Assembly (NCBI GenBank): GCA_025331125.1
Contig: JAOALB010000096.1
Location: forward strand, 17,334-81,333
From: Mycogone perniciosa
Lineage: Eukaryota > Ascomycota > Sordariomycetes > Hypocreales > Hypocreaceae
Reading direction: 5' to 3'
Length of the DNA: 64,000 nucleotides
Part shown: positions 1-10,518 of the stretch, piece after piece
How positions within the stretch are numbered: position 1 is the stretch's first letter
Layout of the letters: each line of letters begins with the position of its first letter
Position numbers and translations under genes: made by a program
Notes under the pieces: generated by a model
The model's input: only the letters and a program-made list of their open reading frames with translations
The model's database searches: none
What the model was told of the DNA's origin: nothing

Positions 1-2
1 AT

Positions 3-401
3 GGCTTCCTCTACCAGCTTGGGGTCTTCATCTCGCGGTCTTCCACAGCCTTTATCCGTATCCACTACCTCTACCTCCCATCCTTACTCCAAGTGGGAAA
101 CCTCGTCCTCCTGACGTTACATGCCATGTTCTTTTTCATCCCGTCAGTCTACGTTGTCTTCTTGGTCATTTTCTGGGAAGGTCTTCTAGGCGGCGCCGTA
201 TACGTGAATTGCTTCGCTGAAATCATGGAGAACGTACCCATTGAGGAGCGCGAGTTTAGCTTGGGCGCAACAACAGTGAGTGATAGCGGAGGCATTTGCA
301 TCGCGGGATTGGTGAGTATCTTCATGGAGACCGGTCTGTGTGATTATCAGGTCGCTCATGGGCGGGATTGGTGTCGGAGGGTAAATGTGCAGCACCGATG
401 A
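3..401 (+). CDS. btn1: Battenin/CLN3 family protein, 3' end only (5' truncated by window)
   Basis: This is the C-terminal 132 residues of a CLN3/battenin protein, a multi-pass vacuolar membrane protein linked in yeast to vacuolar pH and arginine handling. The reading frame is open from base 3 and stops with TGA at 399-401. Family hallmarks are visible: the YQLGVFISRSS segment, the hydrophobic stretch ending in IPSVYVVF, WEGLLGG with the following VYVNCF, and REFSLGATTVSDSGGICIAG close to the end. The tail GRDWCRR is also typical. No intron is seen in this part. The start and the N-terminal membrane segments lie outside the window. The family call is confident; the vacuolar role is family knowledge, not something shown here. 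Confidence 0.93.
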   Translation, partial: GFLYQLGVFISRSSTAFIRIHYLYLPSLLQVGNLVLLTLHAMFFFIPSVYVVFLVIFWEGLLGGAVYVNCFAEIMENVPIEEREFSLGATTVSDSGGICIAGLVSIFMETGLCDYQVAHGRDWCRRVNVQHR

Positions 402-449
402 GAGCATATCAAAGGAATTAGAGTCAGTGAATATCAACAAATCAGATCA

Positions 450-531
450 GCGTAATTGGTTTAGTGGTAAAATTCTCCGTTGCCATCCGAGCAACGTCGG
501 GGAGCCCTGGGTTCGATTCCCAGATTACGCA
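450..531 (+). tRNA. tRNA-Gly(GCC) with an 11-base intron
   Basis: The sequence folds as a complete cloverleaf. The acceptor arm pairs 450-456 with 524-530, with discriminator A at 531. The anticodon stem pairs 475-479 with 498-502 and includes one T-G pair. The T arm pairs 507-511 with 519-523 around TTCGATT. The anticodon GCC is at 482-484. The anticodon stem only closes properly if 486-496 (TCCGAGCAACG) is removed. That lies one base 3' of the anticodon, the standard eukaryotic nuclear tRNA intron position. Without it the mature tRNA is 71 nt, normal for tRNA-Gly. A run of T at about 542-546 could serve as a Pol III terminator. Confidence 0.9.
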
Positions 532-2327
532 TTTGAATTTCTATTTTTGAATTTCTATCCAAATTTTGATGATGTGAATGAAAAGCTGCTTCATTTTACT
601 CCGTAATAGACTTTCTTTTTTACAGTCCTCATCATCACTGCTCTTTGATCAATTCAACAGACGCTCTGATCGCAGCCTTGAAACATTGAGCTTTACCTAC
701 GGAGTACTCCGTACATCATTCATACTCGTATTTTCACAGTCCACGGTCGGATTAAGACAACTCAAAATATGTCTCATCGCGCTCGGCCCTTGATCCACAA
801 TATCCAAGTCATATCAACTCCATCCACATCTATCTTCCTTCCTCCCCATGCTCTGCTGTTCTTGATGTTGCCGCTCCTATATACAACTCCGCAACTTCCA
901 CAATTTCGGGGGGAAACTGAGAAACAAAAGAGTGCTTTACTGGCGTACCACCGCGTATATGCTTGAATCGGGGAGAGAAATCCTTGTGATACGCGTGCTT
1001 GAGGGAAGCCTCCGAGTGGGGTTGAAGTGATGATCTGCTACGGAGTACGAGTACGAGTAGGGACTTAAGAAGTACACAGAGATAGATACCCTTCAGACGA
1101 TATTAGCCGCCATACCTGCTCGACTACACCCCAACCATCAAGGGTGAAGACGAGCCTGAGTGATAAGGGCGGGTGATGATGATATCACTGTGTTGTATTT
1201 CTGTCCAAGAGTGCATATGGTACCTAGTCAAGGGGGCAGAGGAGGGAGCCAATTGCGCGTCGGTCGATAGGCGTATCGACCGGAGAGCGGCGGAGGACCG
1301 TTCGGCCCCGGCATGGGTTCGGACCGGCGCCGATGGACATTCCGGACATGCTGCCGAGGGTACTATGTATTATTGCGGAAAGATAAGGAGATGAATGCAT
1401 TGGCACATCGTCAGCAAGGTAGCGACCAGGTTAGTATCCTGCCAATAACGGTGCTTTTCACGTAGTACGAGCACGAGGCATCAGCACGCGGGCTTGGTCC
1501 GGAGTCCATACATCATCTCACTGTCACAGAGGTGCATTGCCAAGACCTGAGCTGTAAGCCCTGCTCCCCACCTTCATTTCCTCTCATCCAGCCCCGAACT
1601 CCGTCCGTACCTAGTAGTAGCATAATATGTAATACTGCTAGTAATATGTAGGTATGAGTATCTTGCTGCCATGTTTTATCGAGCTGTTCGGAAGTTCTGC
1701 GAGTAGGCAAAATACAGACGCACAGGCGGATGTTCAACATTCCATTCCAAGGCGAAACAGTGCGGGAGGTTGAATATGAATACTCGTAGTAGGTTTGTGC
1801 TAGGCGGAGCGCACAGGGTGTGTGATGACAGTACGGAGTAATGGCTGCAATTTCTCGGAGCATGGCTTGGCTGATTGAACTATTTATGGGAGAGCATTTC
1901 CGTGTACTCCGTAGACGCATCGTTGAATCGCTATAAGAAACCAGAGGATCTGAAGACATTGATACTAATGTACAATGTAAATGGTATCAGTAATCCAGAT
2001 AGTCTTTTTTTCCTCCTTTTTTCCCGCCTCGTTTCTCTTCCTCACGAAGAGTTGGGTACTAGTAGGAGAGGCGGGTTCGGCGTTAGAGGGCCTGTAGACT
2101 GTGGAATGACGCTAAGTTCTGGGCCAAGTCGCTGAGGAAGCGGCTTTTCGCAGATACTCGGATAGAACGGCAGATGGGGAGTAAATGCATACGAATGGCA
2201 TACGTACGACTCTCTCTTTTGCAGACGACATTCGGTGGGTTTATGCCGATAGTGCTGATGATGATGATGGTGGGGACGACAGCGGCTTATTTTTTACTCA
2301 CCTGACTTGGCAGGATTGAGTATTGCC

Positions 2328-2331
<4 letters not shown>
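532..2331. other. Gene-poor spacer
   Basis: I find no coding region that I can support in this 1.8-kb stretch. The open frames are short, overlap one another and show no recognisable motif or splice structure. The GGAGTA/TACTCC word recurs here, for example around 700-715, 1040, 1833 and 1905. Confidence 0.5.
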
Positions 2332-2386
<55 letters not shown>

Positions 2387-2419
2387 TAGACTGATAGACT
2401 GATAGACTGATAGACTGAA
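2332..2419. repeat. (GACA)n microsatellite followed by an 8-base (CTGATAGA)n array
   Basis: About fourteen near-perfect GACA units run from 2332 to about 2388. They pass into four copies of an 8-base CTGATAGA-type unit ending near 2419. The array lies about 700 bases upstream of the GT34 gene and is non-coding on both strands. Confidence 0.95.
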
Positions 2420-3132
2420 CTAAATTAGTAAATGCCACTCTGTTCAATCCCAGAGCTGATGTATTATGGTAGTATTTCTTGCTAGTATATACTAGTACGA
2501 GTACTACGTCAACTCCGTACCGCTTCAATGCATTGCCAAGCCAAACTATCACCCCTGCTTTCTTCCTTTTTTACTCGCGTCTCCTCGAGCCAAGACGTCT
2601 CAAAACATGGCGTCAGTCCCTGAAGGAGAGACAGAGAGCCAGAGCCAGAAGCAAGAGGCCTGCGACAGCCTCTCTGCAGCCGTCTTGCCGTGAGCCAAGA
2701 CGCTATATCGGCGTAGAGAATAAATATTACCCGAGTCCCCCTTTGTTGCTTTTCTGTGTGTCGTGTCGCGCCAGGCTCAAGGTTATCTCATCGTCTATCT
2801 GTCTCGTCTGGTCTCGTCTCTCCATCTCCGTCTCTCGTCGCCTTGTTTTGCGCCACCTTTGTTGTTGTTGTTGTTGCTGTTGTTTCTTCTTCTTCTTCCT
2901 CCCTCTCCAGCGTCCTTATCCCTTCGTTCGCCTCTTCTTCCGCGTATTCTCCGCTCTGTCCTACGTAATACTTGTGTCGCCGTCTGCATCATCGGTTTTC
3001 GTCGTTTGCTACCCGACTGGTTCCACTCTCTTACTTCCCGCCACCTATTACTCTCTCTACCAGCATTTTTTCCCCCTCCATCTACATTTCATATTCTCTT
3101 ATATATTTTCCCCCTGAGAGCATGCTGGTGCC
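2420..3132. other. Upstream/5' UTR region of the GT34 gene, pyrimidine-rich
   Basis: The stretch from about 2740 to 3130 is strongly CT-rich on the plus strand, with GTTGTTGTT and TTCTTC runs near 2860-2900. This is typical of a filamentous-fungal promoter and 5' leader. Several long open frames cross it, but they are low-complexity Ser/Leu/Arg translations and are not credible genes. Confidence 0.5.
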
Positions 3133-4396
3133 ATGTTCATCAATGGTGTTCGACCTCCAAGGATGACCGTCCTCTCTGTCGGGGCGGTCATCTTTGTCAT
3201 AGCTTTTGTCAGCCTTTTCTACAACGCATGGCCATCAAGGTACGTGTCGCAAAACTCGTGATGCCCTCTCCTCCTCCACCAATCAATCAGTCGAGAGACT
3301 TACGTCTTCCAGAAAGCCTGCCTTCACGAGCAAGGCATTCACAATCGAGGAAATGCGCTCCATGTGGTACAACATCCACAAACCCTCCATCAAGCCCGTT
3401 ACGCCCATATACCAGCCTTGGGGCGCGTTCAAATACCACATGAAGAATGCGCAGCCCAAATTCCCCGAGCCGTTGGGCAAGAACCTGTGCATCATTGACC
3501 TCGATAACCGCCCTTTCAACCTGCCCAACGAAATCTTCGGACCCAGTACCATGACCTGGAACAATGCCAGCCACGTCCATGGTCTGTCCATGGGCATCTT
3601 GAACCACTGGCTCTATGGTAATGCCCCCTGAAAACACCTTTGCCCTTGCTGAAAAGGCATCGCCAGACTAACCTCTTCCACAGCCAAGCTCCACGGCTAC
3701 AAATACTACTACATCGCGACCGAAACACCGTCCGACCGCCGCGCCTCCTGGAAAAAGCCCCGTGTCATCGCCAAGATCCTCCAAGAGCACGACACGTGCG
3801 TCTACCTCGACTCCGACGCCATATTCCTGAACCTCGACCTGCCCTTCGAGTGGCTCATGAACTACTGGGACATCGATCCCAACGCAAACTCCCTCTCCCT
3901 GGCTGTCGACCCAGATCACGACTTCAACAAGGACAAATTCGGCAAGCTCAATCTCAACACGGGCTTCATCATCGCCCAGAACATTCCCAAGACGTATGAG
4001 GTCCTGGAGGCCTGGGACGGGTGCACCAACCAGACCGGCAAACATCCCGAGTGCTTCGAGTTCCGCTTCAACGGCCCCGGCCGACCGACCGACCAAGGCG
4101 GCTTCGGCACCTTCATTCGCTACGATTACCCCAACGATATCAAGCAGCTCGACTGCTCCGATGCCAATGGCTACCCTGCCAGCAACTCAGGCTGTGAGGG
4201 CCACTTCATCCGCCACGTATGGACCGGCAAGGACAGCTGGATCAAAGTCTTCGTCGGGGAACAAGTCCCGGGCCCGTACCTCGAACTATTCCACAAGGAA
4301 TACAAATCTGAAATGCCAACCTTTTACCTGACCGAGAAACAACTGATGGAAAAACCACCCCCGCCACCCAGGAAGAAGCCACAACAAGGTTCATAG
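3133..4396 (+). CDS. GT34-type (GMA12/MNN10-like) Golgi glycosyltransferase
   Basis: The model has three exons, 3133-3239, 3313-3617 and 3684-4396, giving 374 aa. Both introns are GT-AG (GTACGT...CAG and GTAATG...CAG) and restore a single frame. Residues 12-31 form one hydrophobic segment directly after a short basic N-terminus, as expected for a type II Golgi membrane protein. The lumenal part carries the metal/nucleotide-sugar motif Asp-Ser-Asp at about 180-182 inside a YLDSDAIF segment. LNTGF and DQGGF, hallmarks of the alpha-galactosyl/mannosyltransferase family, follow. The C-terminus is a proline/lysine-rich tail. Family members transfer galactose or mannose from nucleotide sugars onto N-glycans; the exact donor here cannot be read. 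The start at 3133 is preferred because the ATG at 3122 is quickly closed. Confidence 0.85.
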
Positions 4397-5063
4397 CGGG
4401 GGAACGCAATCTATCTACGGAGTACCACCTTTTGACATATTTCTTTCCAAGAGGGAAGCTGTATACTATAAGCAAAGTCCCTTTTTCGACACCTCACTAT
4501 TTTTTGTTTTACACGGCGCGGGGACATGAGGACAAGGCATTTTGGACAAATATTACTACTACTGCACGAACCCACATCGAGCCCCCCATGATGGCGATAG
4601 GGGGGTTGGAGGCTTGGACCACACTGAACAAGTTGAGACATGAATCAGGCGAGGCGGGATTTCATGTCGTACTCCCTACACTTTGGAGGGAGGGGAATCT
4701 CAAAGAAAGGGAGAGAAGCCAAGGGAGGACAGGTGGAGGAAATCATGACGGATGAATGACGGCGGGCTGCCTCGGAATGAGGTCAAGTCCGCAGCTAATT
4801 AAACATTCAACAAACAAGAGAATTCATAATTAAGTACGAAGTACCAAGTATGCATGGAACGTTTCGGTGTGATTATGGTACGGTCATCAACTCTATCAAA
4901 AGACGTAAATGGGGAGTCATGTGGTAGACAAGCGTGCCACTCAATTTATTGGCCTCATATTATCTCCTCCGTGCAAAGTAGTGGCCGATGTATTGCATCA
5001 CTACTCCGTATTCTGTACACGAAATTAAGATAGAAACCAGGACTAGAAATTAATCCAGCCAAA
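4397..5063. other. Intergenic spacer between convergent genes
   Basis: This spacer lies between the 3' ends of the GT34 gene and the minus-strand Zn2Cys6 gene. It should hold both 3' UTRs. It contains TACGGAGTA at 4415 and TACTCCGTA at 5002. I see no coding sequence. Confidence 0.5.
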
Positions 5064-7135
5064 TTACCCAACAATAAAGTACGGTCGATCAAAACAATCA
5101 TCCCACCGCGTCATCCCCGAATCCCAAAACCTAGTTAGAAGACTCAAAGCTTCCGCCGCCCAGCGGAGGAAGAGAGGCTCCTTCTCGATAACGGACAAAT
5201 GGCGCTTCACAATAGTGCGCTGCGCCGAGGTCTGCGCCGCGATGCCGGCTACCAACAACGGCCAGACGAGAATGTCCGTGGAAATAATCGTCACCATGGC
5301 CAAATCCAGATGCTGCAGGAGGAGATTGAGGTGAAGGGCCAATGACCCCTGCCGCGGGGAGGATCCAGGGTCCCATGGTTGTAGTGATATTATCGCGTAC
5401 AAGGTCACAGTGGATTTGAAGATACCCACAGCAATGCTTAGTCTGGAAGGGTCGGGTAGGTGCCATGATGTGACCCATTCCTCGGTGCAAAAGGCCTCGA
5501 TGTCGTCTAGAATATCGGAGATGTCGGACTGCGGTAAACTGATCGTACGATTGGTGCTCGCTTGATGGCGCAGGCGGTTAACACGCACGATGCTGATGAA
5601 GAGATCTGCTGGATAGGGAAAGCCTGGGTAGGTGCAGATAGAATAGACTTTTCGTATATCCTCGAAATCAAACTCAGATACTTCGGCAATCTGGTCATGA
5701 CAAGGGCTCGTGGTATTGGTAATAGTGCATTTACTATATGCAACGATAGACAGACAAAGGTTAACGGTCCCCTCTTTAGGATGACGTAGTCAGACAAAGA
5801 GAGATGAACAGGCTTACAGGATAAAGGTAAGTAAGGAGATCGTTGTTTCAAGGGAGCAGTTGGCTAACTTGTGGAAGCCACCGCATAGTCTTATAAAGGA
5901 CAAGAAGCCCTGGACGTGCGGCCGCCAATTTGTCGAGCGTGACAACGAAAGCTAGGGAAAGACAACTGTATGAGTACAAGAACACCGAACAAAGGCGGTC
6001 AATGACAAGCAGACACGACCATCGAGTAATATGAAGGGGCGATTTACCTCGGCGTTCAGCAAACCGTTGATGCCGCTGAATATTTTCTCCATATTGTGTG
6101 TGGAGGTCAGACTTATCTCGTTGTTAAGGGCTCGAATGGCGAGTCCAATGTAGTGAAAATAGCTTATCCACAGATGGCCAAGGGGACCCTTCGTACTGGG
6201 ATCGTAAATTCCATGATTCTGGCAGGCATTCGCGAGATGGAAGCCAATCGACGTTGCAACAAAGGAGTCACGTATAGAGGGCTCCATCCGACTCATGGCC
6301 CGAGCTGTCACTGGAAGGCTCAGTATGCTTGGTGTGAGGACATGAGGCATGTAGTCGAGAAAAACGCGTTCATCTGGACAGAATCTGTCAGTTGAACACC
6401 CGATAAAGTCTAGGCATGGTCATGCGGCGAACCATGGGGGAAGTACTTACAAAATTCCACAGCCTCGATAAAACCCCATTCCTTCGGCTTCAAATCACTG
6501 AACGACCTGGTGAGATATCGCTGGCGAGTCGCTAAAGGTGGTGAGTGGTGCGGTGTGGCAAGTATGAGGCCCATCTCGGCCTGCTGATCGTCTCGCTGAA
6601 TGCTATCCTCCACCACCTCTGTTATGGTCGTATCTGGTGGTGATACGAAGCTGTCGTCATGGGTAGCACTGGCGCTGTTGCTCCTGGACCCGGGAGCAGG
6701 ACTTTGGCCTTTACTGTTCGTGTCTGCGGACTCCCTATCATTTCTGCCATTCAACCTCAGGACGACTATAGAGTCGGAGTAAGCTGCCTTGCCCTGTTGA
6801 GCCTTTTGCGTCGCCTTCTTCAACCCTACCTTGGCCTTCGGTCCGGTCCGTGCCCCGCTCTCGCCGGTCCCGCCGTTGGATCCCGCTCCAGATGGCGACA
6901 GTGACGGCTTCGGCTTCGGCTTGTTCGGGGTTGTGGTTTTCTTCCGCCGGAACCTCGAGACCTTGCCCGGAGGTAGCCAGGTGAGCGGCTTCTGGTCGTT
7001 GTAGCCGGGGCACACTATGCCAGCCGAGTGACACTGTTTACAGACGGGGTGGGAGCCATCACAATCGGATTCCCGACGGAGACATTCCCAACACTGCTCT
7101 ACCGACTCTCTCTGGTTGGCCACATAGGATGCCAT
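5064..7135 (-). CDS. Zn2Cys6 fungal transcription factor
   Basis: Four exons (transcript order 7135-6451, 6373-6048, 5951-5818, 5733-5064) give 604 aa with GT-AG junctions that keep frame. Residues 15-42 contain the binuclear zinc cluster with cysteines at 15, 18, 25, 32, 35 and 42, spaced C-x2-C-x6-C-x6-C-x2-C-x6-C. A basic lysine/proline/serine-rich linker follows. From about residue 225 the sequence matches the fungal-specific regulatory (middle homology) domain, including a VEFYERVFLDYM segment and a Cys-Thr-Tyr-Pro-Gly-Phe-Pro segment before a conserved NRLR. Such proteins bind CGG-type half sites as regulators of metabolism. The next gene beyond a 2.4-kb gap is a metallo-beta-lactamase, and nothing shows it is the target. 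The first ATG is inferred. Confidence 0.85.
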
Positions 7136-9516
7136 GTCCCTTCCAGTTCTTTTCCTCACTCAAAGCTGTGCGACGAAGTTGTCTGGACCCCTTTAGGGTT
7201 GGGGACCAGAAAACGGCGGCGATGGCTGGTGATGAGTAAGAACGGACGCAGTAGGTATCATTTTACGTGCAAGAATAAGCTGTTCCACTTGTTTCTTACA
7301 AAGGAAGCCTAATTGTTATGCCAGTAGTCAGCCTCAGTCTTACAATTTGGTAAGAATGTCCAACAGAACCCTTGTAGGTGGGGGTTTCTTACAGAACACA
7401 ATCTTCGCCCCCAAAAAGAACGGTAGTTGGGGAGAGTTGGAGCTCAGATCAGATTCTGGGGGTCGAATTCGAAGGGGGGCCAGATCTCGTTTTTGGCAAA
7501 TGGCTTGTGCAGTCTGTGCCTTGCTGGTGCCGAAGTGGCCCATAAGCCTCAGCCGTAACATCCCGTGCGCCCATTTCGTCATCGCGTGGAGTGGGGGTTG
7601 CTTCAATTACCCTGTAATATCAGACTAATCTGCGGGTTCCTGTCTGCCAAATATCTCTCTGCACTTCCAACAGTGGAGGATTTTGGATCAACCATTGGGG
7701 GTGATGCAGCTGAACTCCGTCCTCGGACATGGTGAGACTCCCCCGCGGAACTCTTCCGAGGGAGAGACCTGCTTGGAGGCGCATGAGAGAAGAGACAATT
7801 GAGTTGGACCCTCGTTTATTGATGTCTCAATATGAGTTCTGTTCGGCGGCCTTTCACGTGGAGCTTCGAATCGAGCCGCGTTTGAGATGTCTGGCTCCTC
7901 TAGACTCAGCATTGTGAGCTTGCGAAGGGACCAAGCAAGGCCTGCAACGTACCCTCAACCCCCCAACACGCTGGTCTGAGCAGCTGCCATAATGTCCACG
8001 GCGAGGAATCCAAGTTGCACCGCATCAATTAGGTGCTGAGATGAAGAGCGAGGCTGAGCGAGGCTGAGCGAGGCTGTTCCTTGTGCGATGGAGCTTTAGG
8101 CATCTGGCCGCCTCGCTGTGGAAAGGCAAGTGCCACGATGGATATCACGTGCACCATCTCAACAGCTTTTCGTTTGCTTTGCCTGGATAGAAGACTCTAT
8201 TTTCTTCTCCCCAACTGCAGAAAGCCGTTACGGATGACACTCCGCTTGTGTTTGTGTGCGTTTCTGATCTGCGAGGACCCGTTCTGTGTGCTACAGGGGC
8301 CGGTTGAAACTGTGAAGCTATCGTCAGGGCTGTCACGGGTCGGTACCACGATGCGTCAATCGGGAGAGAGGCGCGAGACCAGAGGCAAAGCAACGACCCA
8401 AATGTTTCTTGAATTGACAGATTGATCGGTATTGACTCAGTTCCAGGTCTGAAGTTGTCTATCCCCAACATCCAATCCCGACAGCGTGACAGCTATTCCT
8501 ACTCCGACTGCTCCCTTCCACCAGTGCCTTAAACAACCACGATCCCATGGTAATCCTTTTTAACCTCTTTGTTATTGTGGTTGTCCCTGCCATCGACGCT
8601 GTCGCCACTTTTCCCGCATCCAGCTTGGCCAAGCCTTTGTCCCTGGGTGGCCCTTTCTTGCATTCCCGGCAAAGCAGATGTGTATAAATCTCGTCTTCAG
8701 CGCGCTCGTACCGCCCACTGCGGCAGTACAAACCGTGTCGGTGGATCCTCCAGTGGCAAACCCAGCCGTTCCAGCAGGGAACGCGGTTGCAGCGGTGGTT
8801 GAAGGTAAGGAGACAAGAGGGGCAGCGATTCCAAGACTGGAAGTGGAAGCACATGGCGTCAAGTAGATGTGGGTTGATGTCGAGACGTAGATATATGGGT
8901 GAATGGATCCAACCGGAGTTGTAGGATCTTGAGGTTGTGGGTTTTGTGGACTGTTGGTATGCCTTTGGGTAGAGAGTTTTGGGCTACATCTTGATTGAAG
9001 TCTCAAGAGCTGGTGGAGGAGAAGTGAGAGAGCTTTGTAGTCGACTTGAAGCGACGGGCAGGTGCTGAAGGTGAAATACATGTATCACGGACACCGATAC
9101 CCTGAGTCTGGAACTTGGGAGTGATGAGCCGTGTATGCATGCTTGGGGAGCTTGGGCGCCTCATGTTGTTTGCTCTTCCACTTACCTTTTATGGCTCGTT
9201 TGTAAGAGGCTTGTTGCCACACAACATGATGAGCCTTTGAAGACCATAACAGATCTGGTAAGTATTGTATTTGACTCTGCTCTGCGGGCCTGGAGACTCC
9301 TGGCAATGACTCGAAGCTGGGGGCAATTGTTAGGGAAACCATAATTTCTATTGTTCGCAAGTTCCCCAGTGATCAAGACGAACCAGTAGGGCTATGGGTA
9401 TCTCGACAATTATCTCCGAAACAAGAAACATGACACTTGAAAAGACCTCAAGGCAACACACGGTGCCAGTCAATCACTGCATAGACGCACATCGCCTAGG
9501 TGCATTTCCCCCCTGC
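7136..9516. other. Gene-poor spacer
   Basis: There is no gene I can support. Overlapping frames occur on both strands at 8459-9081, but they lack recognisable domains, have no consistent splice structure and shadow each other. The region upstream of 7135 should contain the promoter of the Zn2Cys6 gene. Confidence 0.45.
8046..8076. repeat. Three tandem copies of a 10-base unit (GAGCGAGGCT)
   Basis: The decamer GAGCGAGGCT is repeated three times without a break in non-coding DNA. Confidence 0.9.
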
Positions 9517-10518
9517 TCAACTCTCCGCATCCGCCCATACAACAATATTGCTCGGCGGATCAGAAATCTCCCGAAAGAAAGCCGTAATCTCCGCGTCACT
9601 GTACCGCATGCTAAAGTGCGTCAACACAAACGTCGTCTTCGGCCACCTCCTCACCACCTTCTCCAGGTCGCACCACGCCGTATGTTTCGTCTTGTCGGCC
9701 TGAGGCTTGTGTTCATCGTACAAGAAGCTGCACTCGGTGATGACCACGGGGATGCCGTCTTGCAGCCACGATGGCGCTGCGGCGAGCGTCTCGGCTGTGG
9801 TGTCGCCTAGGAACGCGAAGATGGGCGAGCTGTGCGGCGCGGTGAGCTCGAGGCCAGCTTTGCGCCGTGCTTGTAGCTCGGACCCGGGGAGAGATGCGAA
9901 CTCTGGCTTGAGACGATGGGTTGTGATGCTGAACACGTAGCCGAGGCAGGGGACGGTGTGGTCGCAGCGGAACGCTGTGGCTGTTATGCCTTTCGCTCGC
10001 CGCAGGTGAACCACGTCGCCATGCCGTACTCCGTGTGTGAAATGCGTATTGAGGAACGCAGTGGCAGATGGAGACCTCCCCAACTCTTTGCTCCGCTGGG
10101 TCACACTGTCATCCATGGGAAATCCCCCCTTCTCAGCATCCTCAGCGCTGATCAACCCCCCGAGGTTGAGCATCGTGTCGGCCAAGATGAAGTCATCAAA
10201 CACGCGCTTCATCTCGGCTGGGCAGTAGATATCCGGGGGATCCTCGCGTTTCACAAACGCAGGAGCGAGCAGCGTATGGTCATTGTGGCCGTGGGTGAGA
10301 AAGATGTGTTTCGGACGCAGCTTATTGACACAGAGTCCGGCATCAAGCAGCAGGTTGAGGGCAGGGATGACGAAGGAAGTGTGCCATGCGGCGCGAGACC
10401 GCCCTGTGAGGACATAGTGGTGATAGGGCTTGGGGAAGCGCCATTCCAGAACATCTGACCGTGGTGACTGGGGGAGAGGAGTGGCGAACTGGGGGTTTGA
10501 ATTGTTCTGATCCATCAT
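9517..10518 (-). CDS. Metallo-beta-lactamase fold hydrolase, tRNase Z-like
   Basis: A single uninterrupted frame of 333 aa. The zinc-binding motif His-Gly-His-Asn-Asp-His is at 76-81, preceded by an LLLDAG strand at about 56-61, as in metallo-beta-lactamases. Further likely ligands are a His after the FRCD segment, an FLGDT motif, and a C-terminal THFSMRYS element at about 300-307, which is characteristic of RNase Z. The length matches short-form (ELAC1-like) tRNase Z, which removes 3' trailers from pre-tRNAs. Some fungal homologues of this size have no proven tRNase activity. No signal peptide is visible, and no intron is needed. The start codon is the first of two consecutive ATGs. Confidence 0.8.
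   Translation of the reverse strand: MMDQNNSNPQFATPLPQSPRSDVLEWRFPKPYHHYVLTGRSRAAWHTSFVIPALNLLLDAGLCVNKLRPKHIFLTHGHNDHTLLAPAFVKREDPPDIYCPAEMKRVFDDFILADTMLNLGGLISAEDAEKGGFPMDDSVTQRSKELGRSPSATAFLNTHFTHGVRHGDVVHLRRAKGITATAFRCDHTVPCLGYVFSITTHRLKPEFASLPGSELQARRKAGLELTAPHSSPIFAFLGDTTAETLAAAPSWLQDGIPVVITECSFLYDEHKPQADKTKHTAWCDLEKVVRRWPKTTFVLTHFSMRYSDAEITAFFREISDPPSNIVVWADAES

Noticed and set aside
2479..3443. Long overlapping plus-strand frames upstream of the GT34 gene
   Set aside because: They are low-complexity translations (Ser/Leu/Arg/Val runs) of CT-rich leader DNA and overlap the GT34 start in the wrong frame.
3668..4331. Antisense and alternate-frame ORFs over the GT34 exons
   Set aside because: They are shadows of GC-rich third positions in the real coding frame.
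8459..9081. Overlapping minus-strand frames of 131 and 169 codons and a plus-strand frame inside them
   Set aside because: No domain, no start context, no splice logic, and the frames contradict each other.
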